Assembly (NCBI RefSeq): GCF_918741285.1
Contig: NZ_CAKKNC010000001.1
Coordinates: forward strand, 1 to 64,000
Length of the DNA stretch: 64,000 bases
Direction: 5' to 3'
Source of the DNA: Sphingobium sp. CECT 9361
Lineage (GTDB): Bacteria > Pseudomonadota > Alphaproteobacteria > Sphingomonadales > Sphingomonadaceae
The notes beneath the pieces were generated by a model, which had not been told where the DNA came from, did not search any database, and was given only the letters and a program-made list of their open reading frames with translations. The first letter of the stretch is position 1. The number at the start of each line of letters is the position of its first letter. The translations under genes and the position numbers were made by a program. This document shows positions 55,549 through 64,000 of this stretch, piece by piece.

Positions 55549-55995
55549 TCACCCTCTGCCGCGATAGCCCGGCACATCCTGAGACGGGAGCCACAGTCCC
55601 TTGGGGGGTTCGCCCGATTGCCAGAAAACGTCGATGGGTATGCCGCCGCGCGGATACCAATAGCCGCCGATGCGCAGCCAGAGCGGCTTCATCTCGTCGA
55701 ACAGGCGCTGGCCGATGCCGACGGTGCAATCCTCATGGAACGCGGCATGATTGCGGAAACTGCCGAGGAAGAGCTTGAGCGATTTCGATTCGACGATGGT
55801 TTCGCCGGGGGCATAATCGATCACCAGATGCGCGAAATCCGGCTGACCCGTGACCGGGCAGAGCGAGGTGAATTCCGGTACGGCGAAGCGCACGAGATAG
55901 GTGGAGCCCGCCCGCGGATTGGGGACGTAATCGAGGACCGCTTCTTCCGGCGTCGCGGGAAGGGCGCTGGTCTGGCCCAGATGGATCGGTTGCAT
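55549..55995 (-). CDS. queF: NADPH-dependent 7-cyano-7-deazaguanine reductase
   Basis: A 148-aa short-form (unimodular) Que[20 protein letters not shown] holds the catalytic Cys46 and Asp53; [20 protein letters not shown] is the NADPH-binding QueF motif, followed by DCTVGI. It reduces preQ0 to preQ1 in queuosine synthesis for tRNA. The ATG at 55995 is chosen because the extension upstream lacks family similarity and length then fits the family. Confidence 0.95.
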   Translation of the reverse strand: MQPIHLGQTSALPATPEEAVLDYVPNPRAGSTYLVRFAVPEFTSLCPVTGQPDFAHLVIDYAPGETIVESKSLKLFLGSFRNHAAFHEDCTVGIGQRLFDEMKPLWLRIGGYWYPRGGIPIDVFWQSGEPPKGLWLPSQDVPGYRGRG

Positions 55996-56096
55996 GGCTG
56001 TCCATCTACGCCATCGCACGGCTGATGTCATTCCCTTGCCGACACCCTATATGGTTCATCGGGCATTCACGCGCAACGCAGCTTTGACAGGAAGAC

Positions 56097-57248
56097 ATGG
56101 GGACAATCAGGCATATCGTGCTGGCAGCACTGGTCGCGACGACACCGGTTATGGTGTTGGCGCAGGATAATAGCGCGCCGCCGCCGTTGCAGGATTTCCG
56201 GCTGGACCCGTCGCGCGACCCCAATCGGCCCAAAGCACCTGAGCGTGCTGGGCCTGAGATTGGTCCGCAGATGACCACGACGCCTGCTCAGGAAACGCCG
56301 CCGCCGGTGACGGCCACAGTTGCGCCGCCAGTTGTCGCGCCTACAGTCACCACGCCTCGCGCTATGGCACCGGCAGCGCGACGAGCTACGGAACCCACGC
56401 CTCAGGAGACGGTGCCAGCCCCGACGCAGGAAGCGGCGACGCCCGCGGAGACTACACCGGTCGAAACAGCGCCGACCAATACAGCGGTAACGCCCGCAGT
56501 AACGGACAGGCCGGAGGTGGCGACCAAGACGTCGAGTGTCCTGCCGTGGGTTGCGGGCGGCGTCATCCTTGTTCTACTGGCTGGGTTTTTCATCTGGCGC
56601 AGGAGCAATCGGAAAGTCGAGGAGCCGGACGTTGCGCCCGTGGTGGCACCCCCACCGCCGCGCGTTCCGCCAGTGCAGCGTGCCAAGTCCGTGCCGCCGC
56701 CACCTCCCGTACGCACCCCGCCGCCGCCGCCGCCCGCAGTTGTGCCCGCCGTTTCGGCTACGTCGCCCATTGCACTGGAGTTTGCCCCGTTTCAGGTGCG
56801 CACGTCGATGGTCGGTGCGCAGGTGGGATATCGACTGACGCTGCGGAACGGCAGCGGCGCGGCGCTGGATGGGCTGGCGGTTGCGGCGTTCATGACCAAT
56901 GCCGATGCGCAGCATGCGCAATCGCTGGCGGCGTTCTTCGACGATGCCTTTGCGCCCGAGGCGCATCGGATCGCGCATTTGGTGTCGGGCGCGGAGATCG
57001 CCGTCGATGGCGAATTGCGGCTCGACCGGATCGTGCCCATTCAAGTCGAAGGGCGTGCGCTGCTGATCCCCGTCGTCGCGTTCAAGGTGATTTCGCTCGA
57101 CGGCGACGAGCTGGGGCGCGGCGCATTCATCGTCGGGCAGGAAAGCACGCCCCCGCGCGCGAAGATGGGACCGTTCCGCCTGGATCAGGGACCGCGCCAG
57201 TTCCGCACCGTGGGCAGTCGTCCGGCACAGGTGACGATCCCCGCTTGA
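56097..57248 (+). CDS. Proline-rich single-span membrane protein, unknown
   Basis: A 383-aa protein: signal peptide ending PVMVLAQD, a long Pro/Thr/Ala-rich region (about 25-140), one membrane helix (about 145-167, VLPWVAGGVILVLLAGFFIW), a second Pro-rich stretch (VRTPPPPPPAVVPA) and a C-terminal beta-type domain (about 220-370, IALEFAPFQVRTSMVGAQVG, VGYRLTLRNGSGAALDGLAV). The C-terminal domain would be cytoplasmic if the signal is cleaved. Not recognised as a named family, though similar hypothetical proteins occur in sphingomonads. Confidence 0.65.
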   Translation: MGTIRHIVLAALVATTPVMVLAQDNSAPPPLQDFRLDPSRDPNRPKAPERAGPEIGPQMTTTPAQETPPPVTATVAPPVVAPTVTTPRAMAPAARRATEPTPQETVPAPTQEAATPAETTPVETAPTNTAVTPAVTDRPEVATKTSSVLPWVAGGVILVLLAGFFIWRRSNRKVEEPDVAPVVAPPPPRVPPVQRAKSVPPPPPVRTPPPPPPAVVPAVSATSPIALEFAPFQVRTSMVGAQVGYRLTLRNGSGAALDGLAVAAFMTNADAQHAQSLAAFFDDAFAPEAHRIAHLVSGAEIAVDGELRLDRIVPIQVEGRALLIPVVAFKVISLDGDELGRGAFIVGQESTPPRAKMGPFRLDQGPRQFRTVGSRPAQVTIPA

Positions 57249-57279
57249 CGCAACCCGCGCTTAACCCGACGCGTCAAAC

Positions 57280-58824
57280 ATGAGCGCGACGGCTAAGACA
57301 TTGATTCCCTTGCTGGGCGACCAGTTGAGTTTCGACATCGCATCGCTCGATGGGATGGACCCGGCGCGGTCCGTCATCCTGATGATGGAGGTGGCGGACG
57401 AGACGGCCTATGTCGCGCATCACCGGGCGAAGATCGCGTTCATCCTGTCGGCCATGCGGCATCATGCGCAGACGCTGCGCGACGCGGGATGGACGGTCGA
57501 TTATGTGACGCTGGACGATCCAGCCAACAGCGGCAGCTTTACCGGCGAAGTAGCGGGCGCCATCGAACGCCATAAGCCGGACGCCATTGTTGTCACCGAA
57601 GCGGGAGAATGGCGGGTGCAGGCTATGCTGGAGGCGTGGGCGACACGCTTTGCCCTGCCGGTCGATATCCAGCTCGATACGCGCTTTCTGGCGACCCATG
57701 CGGAGTTCGACACCTGGGCCGCGGGCAAGAAGCAGTTGCGGATGGAATTTTTCTATCGCGAGATGCGGCGCAAGACTGGCCTGCTGATGGATGGCGACAA
57801 GCCTGAAGGCGGCAAATGGAATTACGATGCGGAGAATCGCAAGCCTGCCGCCCGGTCTCTGTTCGCGCCGCAGCCTCCGCGCTTTGCGCCCGATGCAGTT
57901 ACGCGCGCGGTATTGGACATGGTGACGGCACGCTTTCCCGATAATATCGGGAGCCTTGAGACATTCGCCTTTGCGACGACGCGGGAGGATGCGCTGACGG
58001 CACAGACTGCGTTCCTGGACCATGCTCTGCCGCAATTCGGCGATTATCAGGATGCGATGCTGACAGGGGAGCCGTATCTGTGGCACTCGATCCTGTCGCC
58101 CTATATCAATGTCGGACTGCTCGATCCGTTGCACCTGTGTCGCGAAGTCGAAGCGCGGTACCGCGAGGGGAAGGTGCCGCTCAATAGCGCCGAGGGGTTC
58201 ATCCGCCAAATCATCGGCTGGCGTGAATATGTACGCGGCATATACTGGCGCGAGGGACCGGATTACGTCGCGCGCAACCATTTGGACGCGCATCGCCCGC
58301 TGCCAGATTTCTACTGGACGGGCAAGACCGCCATGCATTGCCTCTCACAGGCCATCGGCCAGACCATCGACCATGCTTACGCCCATCACATCCAGAGGTT
58401 GATGATAACCGGCAATTTCGCGCTGCTGATCGGCGCCGACCCGGCGGCGGTGCATCGCTGGTATCTGGAAGTCTATGCCGACGCCTATGAATGGGTGGAA
58501 CTGCCGAATACGCTGGGCATGAGCCAGTTCGCCGATGGCGGCATATTGGCGTCCAAGCCCTATTGTTCGGGCGGGGCCTATATCGACCGCATGTCCGATT
58601 ATTGCGGGTCGTGCCGTTATTCGGTGAAGCAGCGCACAGGGCCGGACGCCTGCCCGTTCAATGCGCTTTATTGGCACTTCTTAGACCGTAACGTGGGCAA
58701 ACTGCGCAACAATCAGCGGCTCGCCATGCCGTATCGTACGTGGGAAAAGATGGCCGAGGCGGACAAACAGGCCTTGCGCGATAGCGCGTCGGCCTTTCTC
58801 GACAGTCTGGCTCCTTCCCCCTAA
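57280..58824 (+). CDS. Iron-sulfur cryptochrome/photolyase (FeS-BCP, deoxyribodipyrimidine photolyase-related)
   Basis: A 514-aa flavoprotein. TLIPLLGDQLSF at the N-terminus and the FAD-binding C-terminal half (EGFIRQIIGWREYVRGIYWR, TGNFALLIGADPAAVHRWYL) match the bacterial prokaryotic (6-4) photolyase group such as Agrobacterium PhrB. The four [4Fe-4S] cysteines are visible: one in MHCLSQAIGQ, two in YCGSC, and one in ACPFNALYWHF. It probably repairs (6-4) photoproducts with light and a lumazine cofactor. It starts about 30 bases after the Pro-rich gene. Confidence 0.95.
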   Translation: MSATAKTLIPLLGDQLSFDIASLDGMDPARSVILMMEVADETAYVAHHRAKIAFILSAMRHHAQTLRDAGWTVDYVTLDDPANSGSFTGEVAGAIERHKPDAIVVTEAGEWRVQAMLEAWATRFALPVDIQLDTRFLATHAEFDTWAAGKKQLRMEFFYREMRRKTGLLMDGDKPEGGKWNYDAENRKPAARSLFAPQPPRFAPDAVTRAVLDMVTARFPDNIGSLETFAFATTREDALTAQTAFLDHALPQFGDYQDAMLTGEPYLWHSILSPYINVGLLDPLHLCREVEARYREGKVPLNSAEGFIRQIIGWREYVRGIYWREGPDYVARNHLDAHRPLPDFYWTGKTAMHCLSQAIGQTIDHAYAHHIQRLMITGNFALLIGADPAAVHRWYLEVYADAYEWVELPNTLGMSQFADGGILASKPYCSGGAYIDRMSDYCGSCRYSVKQRTGPDACPFNALYWHFLDRNVGKLRNNQRLAMPYRTWEKMAEADKQALRDSASAFLDSLAPSP

Positions 58825-58851
58825 AGAACCAGTCGATGGAGGGTTTGACAT

Positions 58852-59694
58852 ATGGAATTGCTGGTTTCGACCGATTGGCTTGCGAACGAAATGGGCGCGT
58901 CGGATTTGCGCATCGTCGACGCGACGCTGTTCCTGCCCGGTAGCGACCGCGATCCGCAGGCGGAATATGATGCGGCGCATATCCCGGGCGCGTTCTTCCT
59001 CAATCTGGCCGAACTGTCCGATCCAAACGATCCGCGCCCCGGCATGCTGCCGCCACCGGAAAAATTCGCGAGCCGAATGGCGGCGCTGGGTCTGGGCGAC
59101 GGCAGCCGCATCGTCATCTACGACAACAGCCCGCTCCGCACATCGGCGCGGGCGTGGTGGATGTTCCATGTCTTCGGTGCGCACAAGGTGGCGATTCTGG
59201 ACGGCGGCATCCAGAAATGGATCGCGGAGAAGCGGGACCTGGAAAGCGGCAAGCCCAAGACGCGCCATCGTCACTTCACCGTGTGGAAAGACAACACGAC
59301 CGTTGTGACCAAGGCAGACGTGCTAGCGAACATCGCCGGCAAAAAGGCGCAGGTCGTCGATGCACGGTCGATGAGCCGCTTCACCGGCGAAGACCCGGAG
59401 CCGCGTGCCGGCATGGCGTCAGGCCACATACCCGGATCGGTGTGCCTGCCCTACAGCCGGTTGTTCAATGCCGATGGTAGCTGGAAACGCGGGCATGAAC
59501 TGCGCGGGCTCTTCCACGAAGCGGGCGTTAACCTGGATAAGCCGCTGATCGTCAGTTGCGGCAGCGGCGTTACGGCAGCGGACGTGCTCTTCGCCGCGCA
59601 TCTGCTGGGGAAGACCGACATCTCACTATATGACGGAAGCTGGAGCGAGTGGGGTGCCGACCCCACCATGCCCAAGGCGACAGGCCCGGCGTGA
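58852..59694 (+). CDS. sseA: 3-mercaptopyruvate sulfurtransferase
   Basis: A 280-aa protein of two rhodanese domains. The N-terminal inactive one has LRIVDATLFLPGSDRDPQAE and AHIPGAFFLNL; the C-terminal one has VVDARSMSRFTGEDPEPRAG and the active loop CGSGVTAADV (catalytic Cys near 235; CGSG(V/I)T marks mercaptopyruvate specificity). It transfers sulfur from 3-mercaptopyruvate to thiols or cyanide. Its stop overlaps the next gene (GTGA), linking it to a cysteine/methionine metabolism enzyme. Confidence 0.93.
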   Translation: MELLVSTDWLANEMGASDLRIVDATLFLPGSDRDPQAEYDAAHIPGAFFLNLAELSDPNDPRPGMLPPPEKFASRMAALGLGDGSRIVIYDNSPLRTSARAWWMFHVFGAHKVAILDGGIQKWIAEKRDLESGKPKTRHRHFTVWKDNTTVVTKADVLANIAGKKAQVVDARSMSRFTGEDPEPRAGMASGHIPGSVCLPYSRLFNADGSWKRGHELRGLFHEAGVNLDKPLIVSCGSGVTAADVLFAAHLLGKTDISLYDGSWSEWGADPTMPKATGPA

Positions 59695-60914
59695 GCGACG
59701 ACAACGAAGATACGCGGCGTCCTTCGACCAAGGTCGTTCAGGCAGGGCGCAAGGCGGAATGGACCGGGATGCCCGGCCAACCCGGCGGCATCGTCAATCC
59801 GCCGGTGTGGCGGGCGTCGACCATATTATATGATGACGTTGCGCATCTGCGCGCGGCATTGAGCAATACGCATGAACGGCTGTTCTACGGCCGCAAGGGT
59901 ACGCCGACCGCCTGGTCGCTGGCCGATGCGCTGACGTCGCTGGAACCGGGCGCCCATGCCACAGCGCTGTTTCCTTCGGGTGTTGCAGCGATTGCCTGCG
60001 CGCTCATGGGCGTGCTGCGGCCGGGCGATGAACTGCTGATGGTCGACAGTGCCTATGATCCCACGCGCGCCTTTTGCGAGAAGGTGCTCAAGCCCTTCGG
60101 CGTCGAGACAATCTATTACGATCCGACCGTCGGCGGGGGCATAGCCGAACTGTGCACGGAGCGGACCCGCGCGATCTTTCTGGAAAGCCCCGGCAGCCTG
60201 ACGTTCGAAGTGCAGGACGTACCCGCCATCGTCTCGGTCGCCAAGGCGCGCGACATCGTGACGATGATGGACAACACCTGGGCAACGTCACTCTATTTCC
60301 AGCCGCTGCAGCATGGCGTCGACATGGCGATCCTGGCCTGCACCAAATATATCGTGGGCCATAGCGACGTGATGATCGGTTCGGTCACCGCCAATGCCGC
60401 GACATGGGAAATGGTGCGGAGCAGCGCGCAATTGTTCGGGCAGATGACCAGCCCTGACGATGCGTGGCTCGCATCGCGCGGGCTGCGCACATTGGGCGTA
60501 AGGCTGGCCCAGCATCAGGCGAATGCGCTGGCCGTGGCGCAGTGGTTGTCCGAACAACCCGACGTAGCGCAAGTGTTGCATCCCGCGCTCCCCGGTTGTC
60601 CGGGCCATGATCTTTGGAAGCGTGATTTCACCGGATCAAGCGGGCTGTTCACCTTCGTATTGGCGGGCGGCGCCGACGCCAAAGCAGACAAGGCGCGCGC
60701 GGCATTGATCGACGGGCTGGTGCATTTCGGTATCGGCTATAGCTGGGGCGGGTTCGAAAGCCTCGCTTTGCCCGTCGATCCCCACCGCTATCGCAGTGCA
60801 ACGCAGTGGAAGGCCGATGGCCTCGCCATTCGCCTGAATATCGGACTGGAAGATCCTGCCGATTTGATTGCCGATCTTCAAGCAGGGCTGATGCGCTGGC
60901 GCTCCACGATGTGA
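59691..60914 (+). CDS. metC: Cystathionine beta-lyase family protein (trans-sulfuration PLP enzyme)
   Basis: A 407-aa enzyme from the GTG at 59691, which overlaps sseA by 4 bases. Family features: RPSTKVVQAGRKAEWTGMPG, VNPPVWRASTILYDDVAHLR, FYGRKGTPTAWSLADALTSL, DNTWATSLYFQPLQHGVDMA and the PLP-lysine motif ACTKYIVGHSDVMIG. It cleaves cystathionine to homocysteine, pyruvate and ammonia, or acts on cysteine. Pairing with mercaptopyruvate sulfurtransferase fits sulfur amino-acid turnover. Substrate specificity within the Cys/Met PLP family is inferred. Confidence 0.9.
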   Translation: MSDDNEDTRRPSTKVVQAGRKAEWTGMPGQPGGIVNPPVWRASTILYDDVAHLRAALSNTHERLFYGRKGTPTAWSLADALTSLEPGAHATALFPSGVAAIACALMGVLRPGDELLMVDSAYDPTRAFCEKVLKPFGVETIYYDPTVGGGIAELCTERTRAIFLESPGSLTFEVQDVPAIVSVAKARDIVTMMDNTWATSLYFQPLQHGVDMAILACTKYIVGHSDVMIGSVTANAATWEMVRSSAQLFGQMTSPDDAWLASRGLRTLGVRLAQHQANALAVAQWLSEQPDVAQVLHPALPGCPGHDLWKRDFTGSSGLFTFVLAGGADAKADKARAALIDGLVHFGIGYSWGGFESLALPVDPHRYRSATQWKADGLAIRLNIGLEDPADLIADLQAGLMRWRSTM

Positions 60915-61034
60915 CGCAAAGGCGTTGCGCCACTTGTTGCATGACAGCAACATTCTAGTAACAAACAGACATATACAGACATAATCTTCTTGTGCAGTGC
61001 CGCATAGATCGGCATCTGAAATGCGTTACGGCGA

Positions 61035-61077
61035 CCTTATCCCATCCGGTGCCATCCGCCCGGATAGAGAGATAAGG
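61035..61077 (+). promoter_or_regulatory. Structured leader upstream of the TorF porin
   Basis: A two-part nested stem: outer CCTTATC (61035-61041) pairs with GATAAGG (61071-61077), inner ATCCGG (61044-61049) with CCGGAT (61060-61065). It ends 48 bases before the porin ATG, within the likely untranslated leader. No known riboswitch class recognised. Confidence 0.4.
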
Positions 61078-61125
61078 GCCATAGCGCAGGTGGGACGACC
61101 GCAAAGATCCATAAGGGGATAGAAT

Positions 61126-61890
61126 ATGCGCAAGTCCATTGTCGGCCTGACGGCCGTCCTTTTGTCATCCATTGCCGCTCCGGCCCTTGCTCAGGATGAG
61201 CCTGCGCCTGCCGTCACCGTGACCGGCGGTGCAACGGTCGTCAGCGATTATCGCTTTCGCGGCATTTCGCAGACCGACAAGCGCTTTGCCGTGCAGGGTA
61301 CTTTCACGATTGCCCATGAATCGGGCTTCTACGCGACGGTTTGGGGTTCCTCGATCGACGATTATGTTGCTGCGGGCAGCGACCAGGAAATCGATCTGAT
61401 CGCCGGTTGGGCCAAGGATTTTAACGGCACCAAGCTCGACCTCGGCGTGCTGTATTATTACTATCCCGGTTCGGGCGGCGTGAATTCCGACTTCGTGGAA
61501 CCCTATGTTGCCGTGTCGCACACCTTCGGTCCGCTCAGCGCCAAGGTTTCGGCTGCTTATGCACCCAAGCAAAACGCCATCGGCCTCACCTTCCCCGTCG
61601 GTACCGGCAGTGTCTTCAAGAAGGAAGACAATCTGTACACGGCGCTCGACCTGGGAGCAGGCATTCCCAACACGCCGGTCAGCCTGTCGGCGCATCTGGG
61701 TCACAGCTTTGGTCCCAGCTATCTGACGATCGGTAAGGAATATACCGACTGGAGCGTTGGCGCGAGCTACACTTGGAACCATCTGACGTTCGGTGTCAGC
61801 TATGTCGACACCGACGGCGATTTCATCACGCCAACGGGCCGCAACGCCAGCAAGGCGGGTGTTGTCGGTTCGATCGGCGTCGCGTTCTGA
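61126..61890 (+). CDS. TorF family putative porin (Gcw_chp)
   Basis: A 254-aa outer-membrane protein: signal peptide ending APALAQDE, then the Gcw_chp pattern VTVTGGATVVSDYRFRGISQ and TDKRFAVQGTFTIAHESGFY, VWGSSIDDYV, EIDLIAGWAKDFNGTKLDLG, ending in a barrel strand with terminal Phe (VVGSIGVAF). The ribosome site AAGGGG lies seven bases before ATG. Very common in sphingomonads; the transported solute is not known. A strong terminator follows at 61916. Confidence 0.92.
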   Translation: MRKSIVGLTAVLLSSIAAPALAQDEPAPAVTVTGGATVVSDYRFRGISQTDKRFAVQGTFTIAHESGFYATVWGSSIDDYVAAGSDQEIDLIAGWAKDFNGTKLDLGVLYYYYPGSGGVNSDFVEPYVAVSHTFGPLSAKVSAAYAPKQNAIGLTFPVGTGSVFKKEDNLYTALDLGAGIPNTPVSLSAHLGHSFGPSYLTIGKEYTDWSVGASYTWNHLTFGVSYVDTDGDFITPTGRNASKAGVVGSIGVAF

Positions 61891-61915
61891 TAGACGCTTC
61901 TTCGATATAAAGAGA

Positions 61916-61949
61916 GGGTCGCAATTCGGGGGGATTGCGGCCCTTTTTT
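61916..61949 (+). terminator. Rho-independent terminator after TorF porin
   Basis: A 10-bp stem (GGGTCGCAAT / ATTGCGGCCC, with one T-G pair), 8-base loop, then six T residues. It lies 25 bases after the porin stop. Confidence 0.9.
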
Positions 61950-61996
61950 ATGTCCTGCGCATGTTCCTTATTCAGATATTCGCGGCGGGTCGCTAT

Positions 61997-62524
61997 ATGG
62001 GGCGCATGTTTAGCGCACCCCTTGCTTTGATCCTGCTGTTTCTGGCGACTGTCGCGGGGATGGAAGTCTTTGCCTATGTCATGCACCGCTGGGTCATGCA
62101 TGGCGTGGGCTGGTTCCTGCACAAGAGCCATCATCGCCCCCGCTTGGGGAATTGGGAACTGAACGACGCCTATTTCGTGATCTTTGCGGGGCCTGCAATC
62201 GTACTGTTGCTGGGGGGCGTGCAATTCGGCTGGGGGAATTGGGCAACGGCGGTAGGCGCGGGAATTACGGCCTATGGCATGATCTATCTGGGCTTTCATG
62301 ATATTATCGTGCATCGCCGAGTGGCGCATCGTTATGTCCCGCGCTCCAAATATATGAAGCGGATCGTGCAGGCGCATCGGCTGCACCACGCGGTGGAGAC
62401 CAAAGAAGGTACGGTGAGCTTCGGCTTTCTGGTCGCGCCGAAACCCGAAGATCTGAAGGCGGAACTGACGCGACGCGGGCGCGCAGGCGTGCGCGCGGCG
62501 GTGGGAACAGCCGCCGCCGACTAA
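61997..62524 (+). CDS. crtZ: Beta-carotene hydroxylase (CrtZ type, fatty acid hydroxylase superfamily)
   Basis: A 175-aa membrane protein with 3-4 helices. The di-iron histidine motifs of CrtZ are all visible: HRWVMHG, HKSHHRPR, FHDIIVHRRVAH and HRLHH. It adds 3-hydroxyl groups to beta-carotene rings, giving zeaxanthin, a step toward the yellow nostoxanthin pigments of sphingomonads. Start may be ATG 61997 or 62006. No other carotenoid gene is adjacent. It converges with a minus-strand gene (4-base overlap of stops). Confidence 0.93.
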   Translation: MGRMFSAPLALILLFLATVAGMEVFAYVMHRWVMHGVGWFLHKSHHRPRLGNWELNDAYFVIFAGPAIVLLLGGVQFGWGNWATAVGAGITAYGMIYLGFHDIIVHRRVAHRYVPRSKYMKRIVQAHRLHHAVETKEGTVSFGFLVAPKPEDLKAELTRRGRAGVRAAVGTAAAD

Positions 62525-62973
62525 AGTGTCAGCAGCCGTTCCCCGATGCGACCCAGTTGCGCGATTTCGGCGCCAAGCTGGTCGAACGAGACGTGAACAT
62601 GCGCATTGCGATGGTCGCGGCAGGCAAAACCCCGCGGCTCCGGCCCCTGAAACCCCGACACGATCAGGCCCCGAAATCGATCGATCCGTTGAATATCGCG
62701 TTCCAGCGCAGCGATTTCCCCCAGAACGGTAGCATTGCGGCGGTCCCGCATCGACACCATCGCGCGTAATTCCGCCAGCAGCTTGGCCATGCCGGGGCGA
62801 GTCCGCGATCCTATGGTCCGTACATCGCCCGCCGCTTCGCGCAATATGCCGATTTTCTGTTCCAGCCGCTGCTCCAGCAGCCCCCAGGCGCAGACAAGCT
62901 GGCCGACCCCGCACAGCAAGTCGTCATCAAGCGTACCCTGATCCTGGAACGCCGTTTTCTCGTTTATTATCAC
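62521..62973 (-). CDS. Hypothetical protein
   Basis: A 150-aa, mainly helical cytoplasmic protein (LVCAWGLLEQRLEQKIGILR, LAELRAMVSMRDRRNATVLG, RIDRFRGLIVSGFQGPEP) with a His-rich DHRNAHVHVSFDQL segment. No recognised family, signal or membrane segment. Coding is supported by its length and by clean convergent packing with crtZ. Confidence 0.55.
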   Translation of the reverse strand: MIINEKTAFQDQGTLDDDLLCGVGQLVCAWGLLEQRLEQKIGILREAAGDVRTIGSRTRPGMAKLLAELRAMVSMRDRRNATVLGEIAALERDIQRIDRFRGLIVSGFQGPEPRGFACRDHRNAHVHVSFDQLGAEIAQLGRIGERLLTL

Positions 62974-63138
62974 TCAATTGCTCCCGACCCCTACCGCTCT
63001 GTGATCTGCGTGGCGGCATCGGTTCAGCCTAACGCGGCTCCATCATGACGCCACCGCGCTCCTCGCGCGGATGGCACGGTGCAGCGAAAACTGTGCGAAA
63101 TTGTGGATGAATGGAAACGCAAATACAGAGCGAAACCG

Positions 63139-63300
63139 TCAGAAATCGACGGCAATGCCCTTATGCTCCCAGTCGCCATAGCGTGTCGGGCTAAGCGCTT
63201 CGTCGTTCGACTGCGGCTTTTCGATGGGATCGGGCGTCGGCACGGGTTCGCTCTTCATCCAGTGCGCAGGCGGCTTCACATGATCGGGGCGTTTTCCCAT
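63139..63300 (-). CDS. DUF1674 protein (SdhAF4-like succinate dehydrogenase assembly factor)
   Basis: A 53-aa protein; the ATG at 63300 follows AAGGAAAGG at good spacing, so the longer open frame is rejected. It ends SPTRYGDWEHKGIAVDF, the diagnostic C-terminus of DUF1674/SDHAF4 ([N/S]PTRYGDWE.KG...DF). The family helps assemble flavinylated succinate dehydrogenase A. The N-terminus is Pro- and charge-rich and probably disordered. Confidence 0.88.
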   Translation of the reverse strand: MGKRPDHVKPPAHWMKSEPVPTPDPIEKPQSNDEALSPTRYGDWEHKGIAVDF

Positions 63301-63415
63301 GGGTAGCCTTTCCTTGCGTGCTTTTCGTACTGACTGCAGATGGGCATTTGGAGGACGATTGGCAAGGTGATACCGCAAAGGTGACGCGCCGCACGAATCC
63401 GGCTAGGGGGCTGCG

Positions 63416-64000
63416 ATGGCTTCCGTTCCTCCCGTCTCCCGCTATCCCGCCCGCGCGCCTGAAGCGCCCGGCCTCCCCGCGCGTCGCGCCGCTCTGCGCT
63501 TGCTCGATGCCGTGTTGCGGCGCGGCGATCCGCTGGAAATTGCGTTGCATGGGGCCAGCCAGGGCATCGTCGACCGCGCCGACCGCGCGTTGGTGCACGC
63601 CATTGCGGCGGAGACCTTGCGGCATTTGCCCGATCTCGACGCGCTGATCGACAGCGCCACGCGCAATCGCCTGCCCGACGATGCCAAAGCGCGCATGGTG
63701 CTGCGCCTTGCGCTGGTGCAGACGCTGGTGCTGGGCACGCCGCCGCATGCCGCCATCGCGACTGCACTGCCGCTGGTCGATGGCGGACCGCGCAAGCTGG
63801 TCCATGGCGTGTTCGGCACGCTGATGCGCGGCACGGCTACGCTGCCCGAAACCCCGACATTACTGCCCGAAGTCGCAGCACGTTGGGCAGAGCAATGGGG
63901 CGATGCAATGCCAGACGAAGCCGCCAAGGCCTTTGTCGTGCGTCCGCCCGTTGACCTCAGCCTGCGCAATGCAGACGAAACGGCGATGTGGGCGGAAAAG
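63416..64000 (+). CDS. rsmB: RsmB-type 16S rRNA (cytosine) methyltransferase, N-terminal part
   Basis: Partial; open to the window end (195 codons). ATG 63416 follows AGGGGG. The N-terminal NusB-like domain is visible: ARRAALRLLDAVLRRGDPLE, ADRALVHAIAAETLRHLPDL, RMVLRLALVQTLVLGTPPHA, and KLVHGVFGTLMRG, then ARWAEQWGDAM leading toward the methyltransferase domain. RsmB methylates C967 of 16S rRNA. The SAM-binding catalytic part lies right of the window, so the NOP/RsmB subfamily is not fully certain. Confidence 0.88.
   Translation, partial: MASVPPVSRYPARAPEAPGLPARRAALRLLDAVLRRGDPLEIALHGASQGIVDRADRALVHAIAAETLRHLPDLDALIDSATRNRLPDDAKARMVLRLALVQTLVLGTPPHAAIATALPLVDGGPRKLVHGVFGTLMRGTATLPETPTLLPEVAARWAEQWGDAMPDEAAKAFVVRPPVDLSLRNADETAMWAEK

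Overview
The window is a gene-dense, GC-rich stretch of an alphaproteobacterial chromosome, most likely from the Sphingomonadaceae (Sphingobium/Sphingomonas group). The call rests on the gene kinds: a TorF-type porin, a short CrtZ-like carotene hydroxylase, NAD-dependent 180-kDa-class glutamate dehydrogenase, a TonB-dependent receptor paired with a beta-propeller phytase, a DUF1674 protein, and the filamentous-haemagglutinin/SapC/DUF2341-ExbB set.

Region 1 (1-1.5 kb) holds the end of glutathione-dependent formaldehyde dehydrogenase and S-formylglutathione hydrolase. Region 2 (about 1.95-31.58 kb) looks like an old integrated element. An imperfect 20/21-base direct repeat lies at 1946-1965 and at the 3' end of a tRNA-Thr (31564-31584). 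Beside the tRNA are a frameshifted, truncated P4-type integrase and a trb-cluster CopG remnant, and both ends carry GTGGTCCAC motifs. A decayed cytochrome P450 gene lies just outside the left repeat.

The main cargo is a minus-strand two-partner secretion (TPS) operon, read from 25.7 down to 3.5 kb. In order it encodes TpsB/FhaC, a DUF2341-LamG-ExbB fusion, ExbD, a 114-aa protein, TonB, a porin, a small secreted protein, a 4006-aa haemagglutinin-like TpsA, SapC, an OmpH/Skp-like chaperone, a 64-aa membrane protein, a TonB_C-like protein and HU. An AraC regulator precedes it. Divergently transcribed are a second TonB, a receptor-less STN + TonB_C-like periplasmic protein, an ECF sigma factor and a FecR anti-sigma factor. 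Together they resemble the Pseudomonas aeruginosa PUMA3 (VreA-VreI-VreR with PdtA/PdtB, ExbB2/ExbD2) arrangement: an energised, signal-controlled exoprotein secretion system. This is the most interesting locus in the window.

Region 3 (31.8-64 kb) is ordinary core genome: a PAS protein, NAD-GDH, a PepSY membrane protein, PhaB, ferrochelatase, a molybdopterin hydroxylase subunit, Mrp, HflK/HflC, a Do protease, a HerA-like ATPase, a TonB receptor divergent from a lipoprotein phytase (with PhoB-box-like repeats between them), a thioesterase, QueF, an FeS photolyase, a sulfurtransferase, a cystathionine beta-lyase family protein, a TorF porin with a structured leader and a clear terminator, CrtZ, a DUF1674 assembly factor, and the start of an RsmB-type rRNA methyltransferase cut by the window end.
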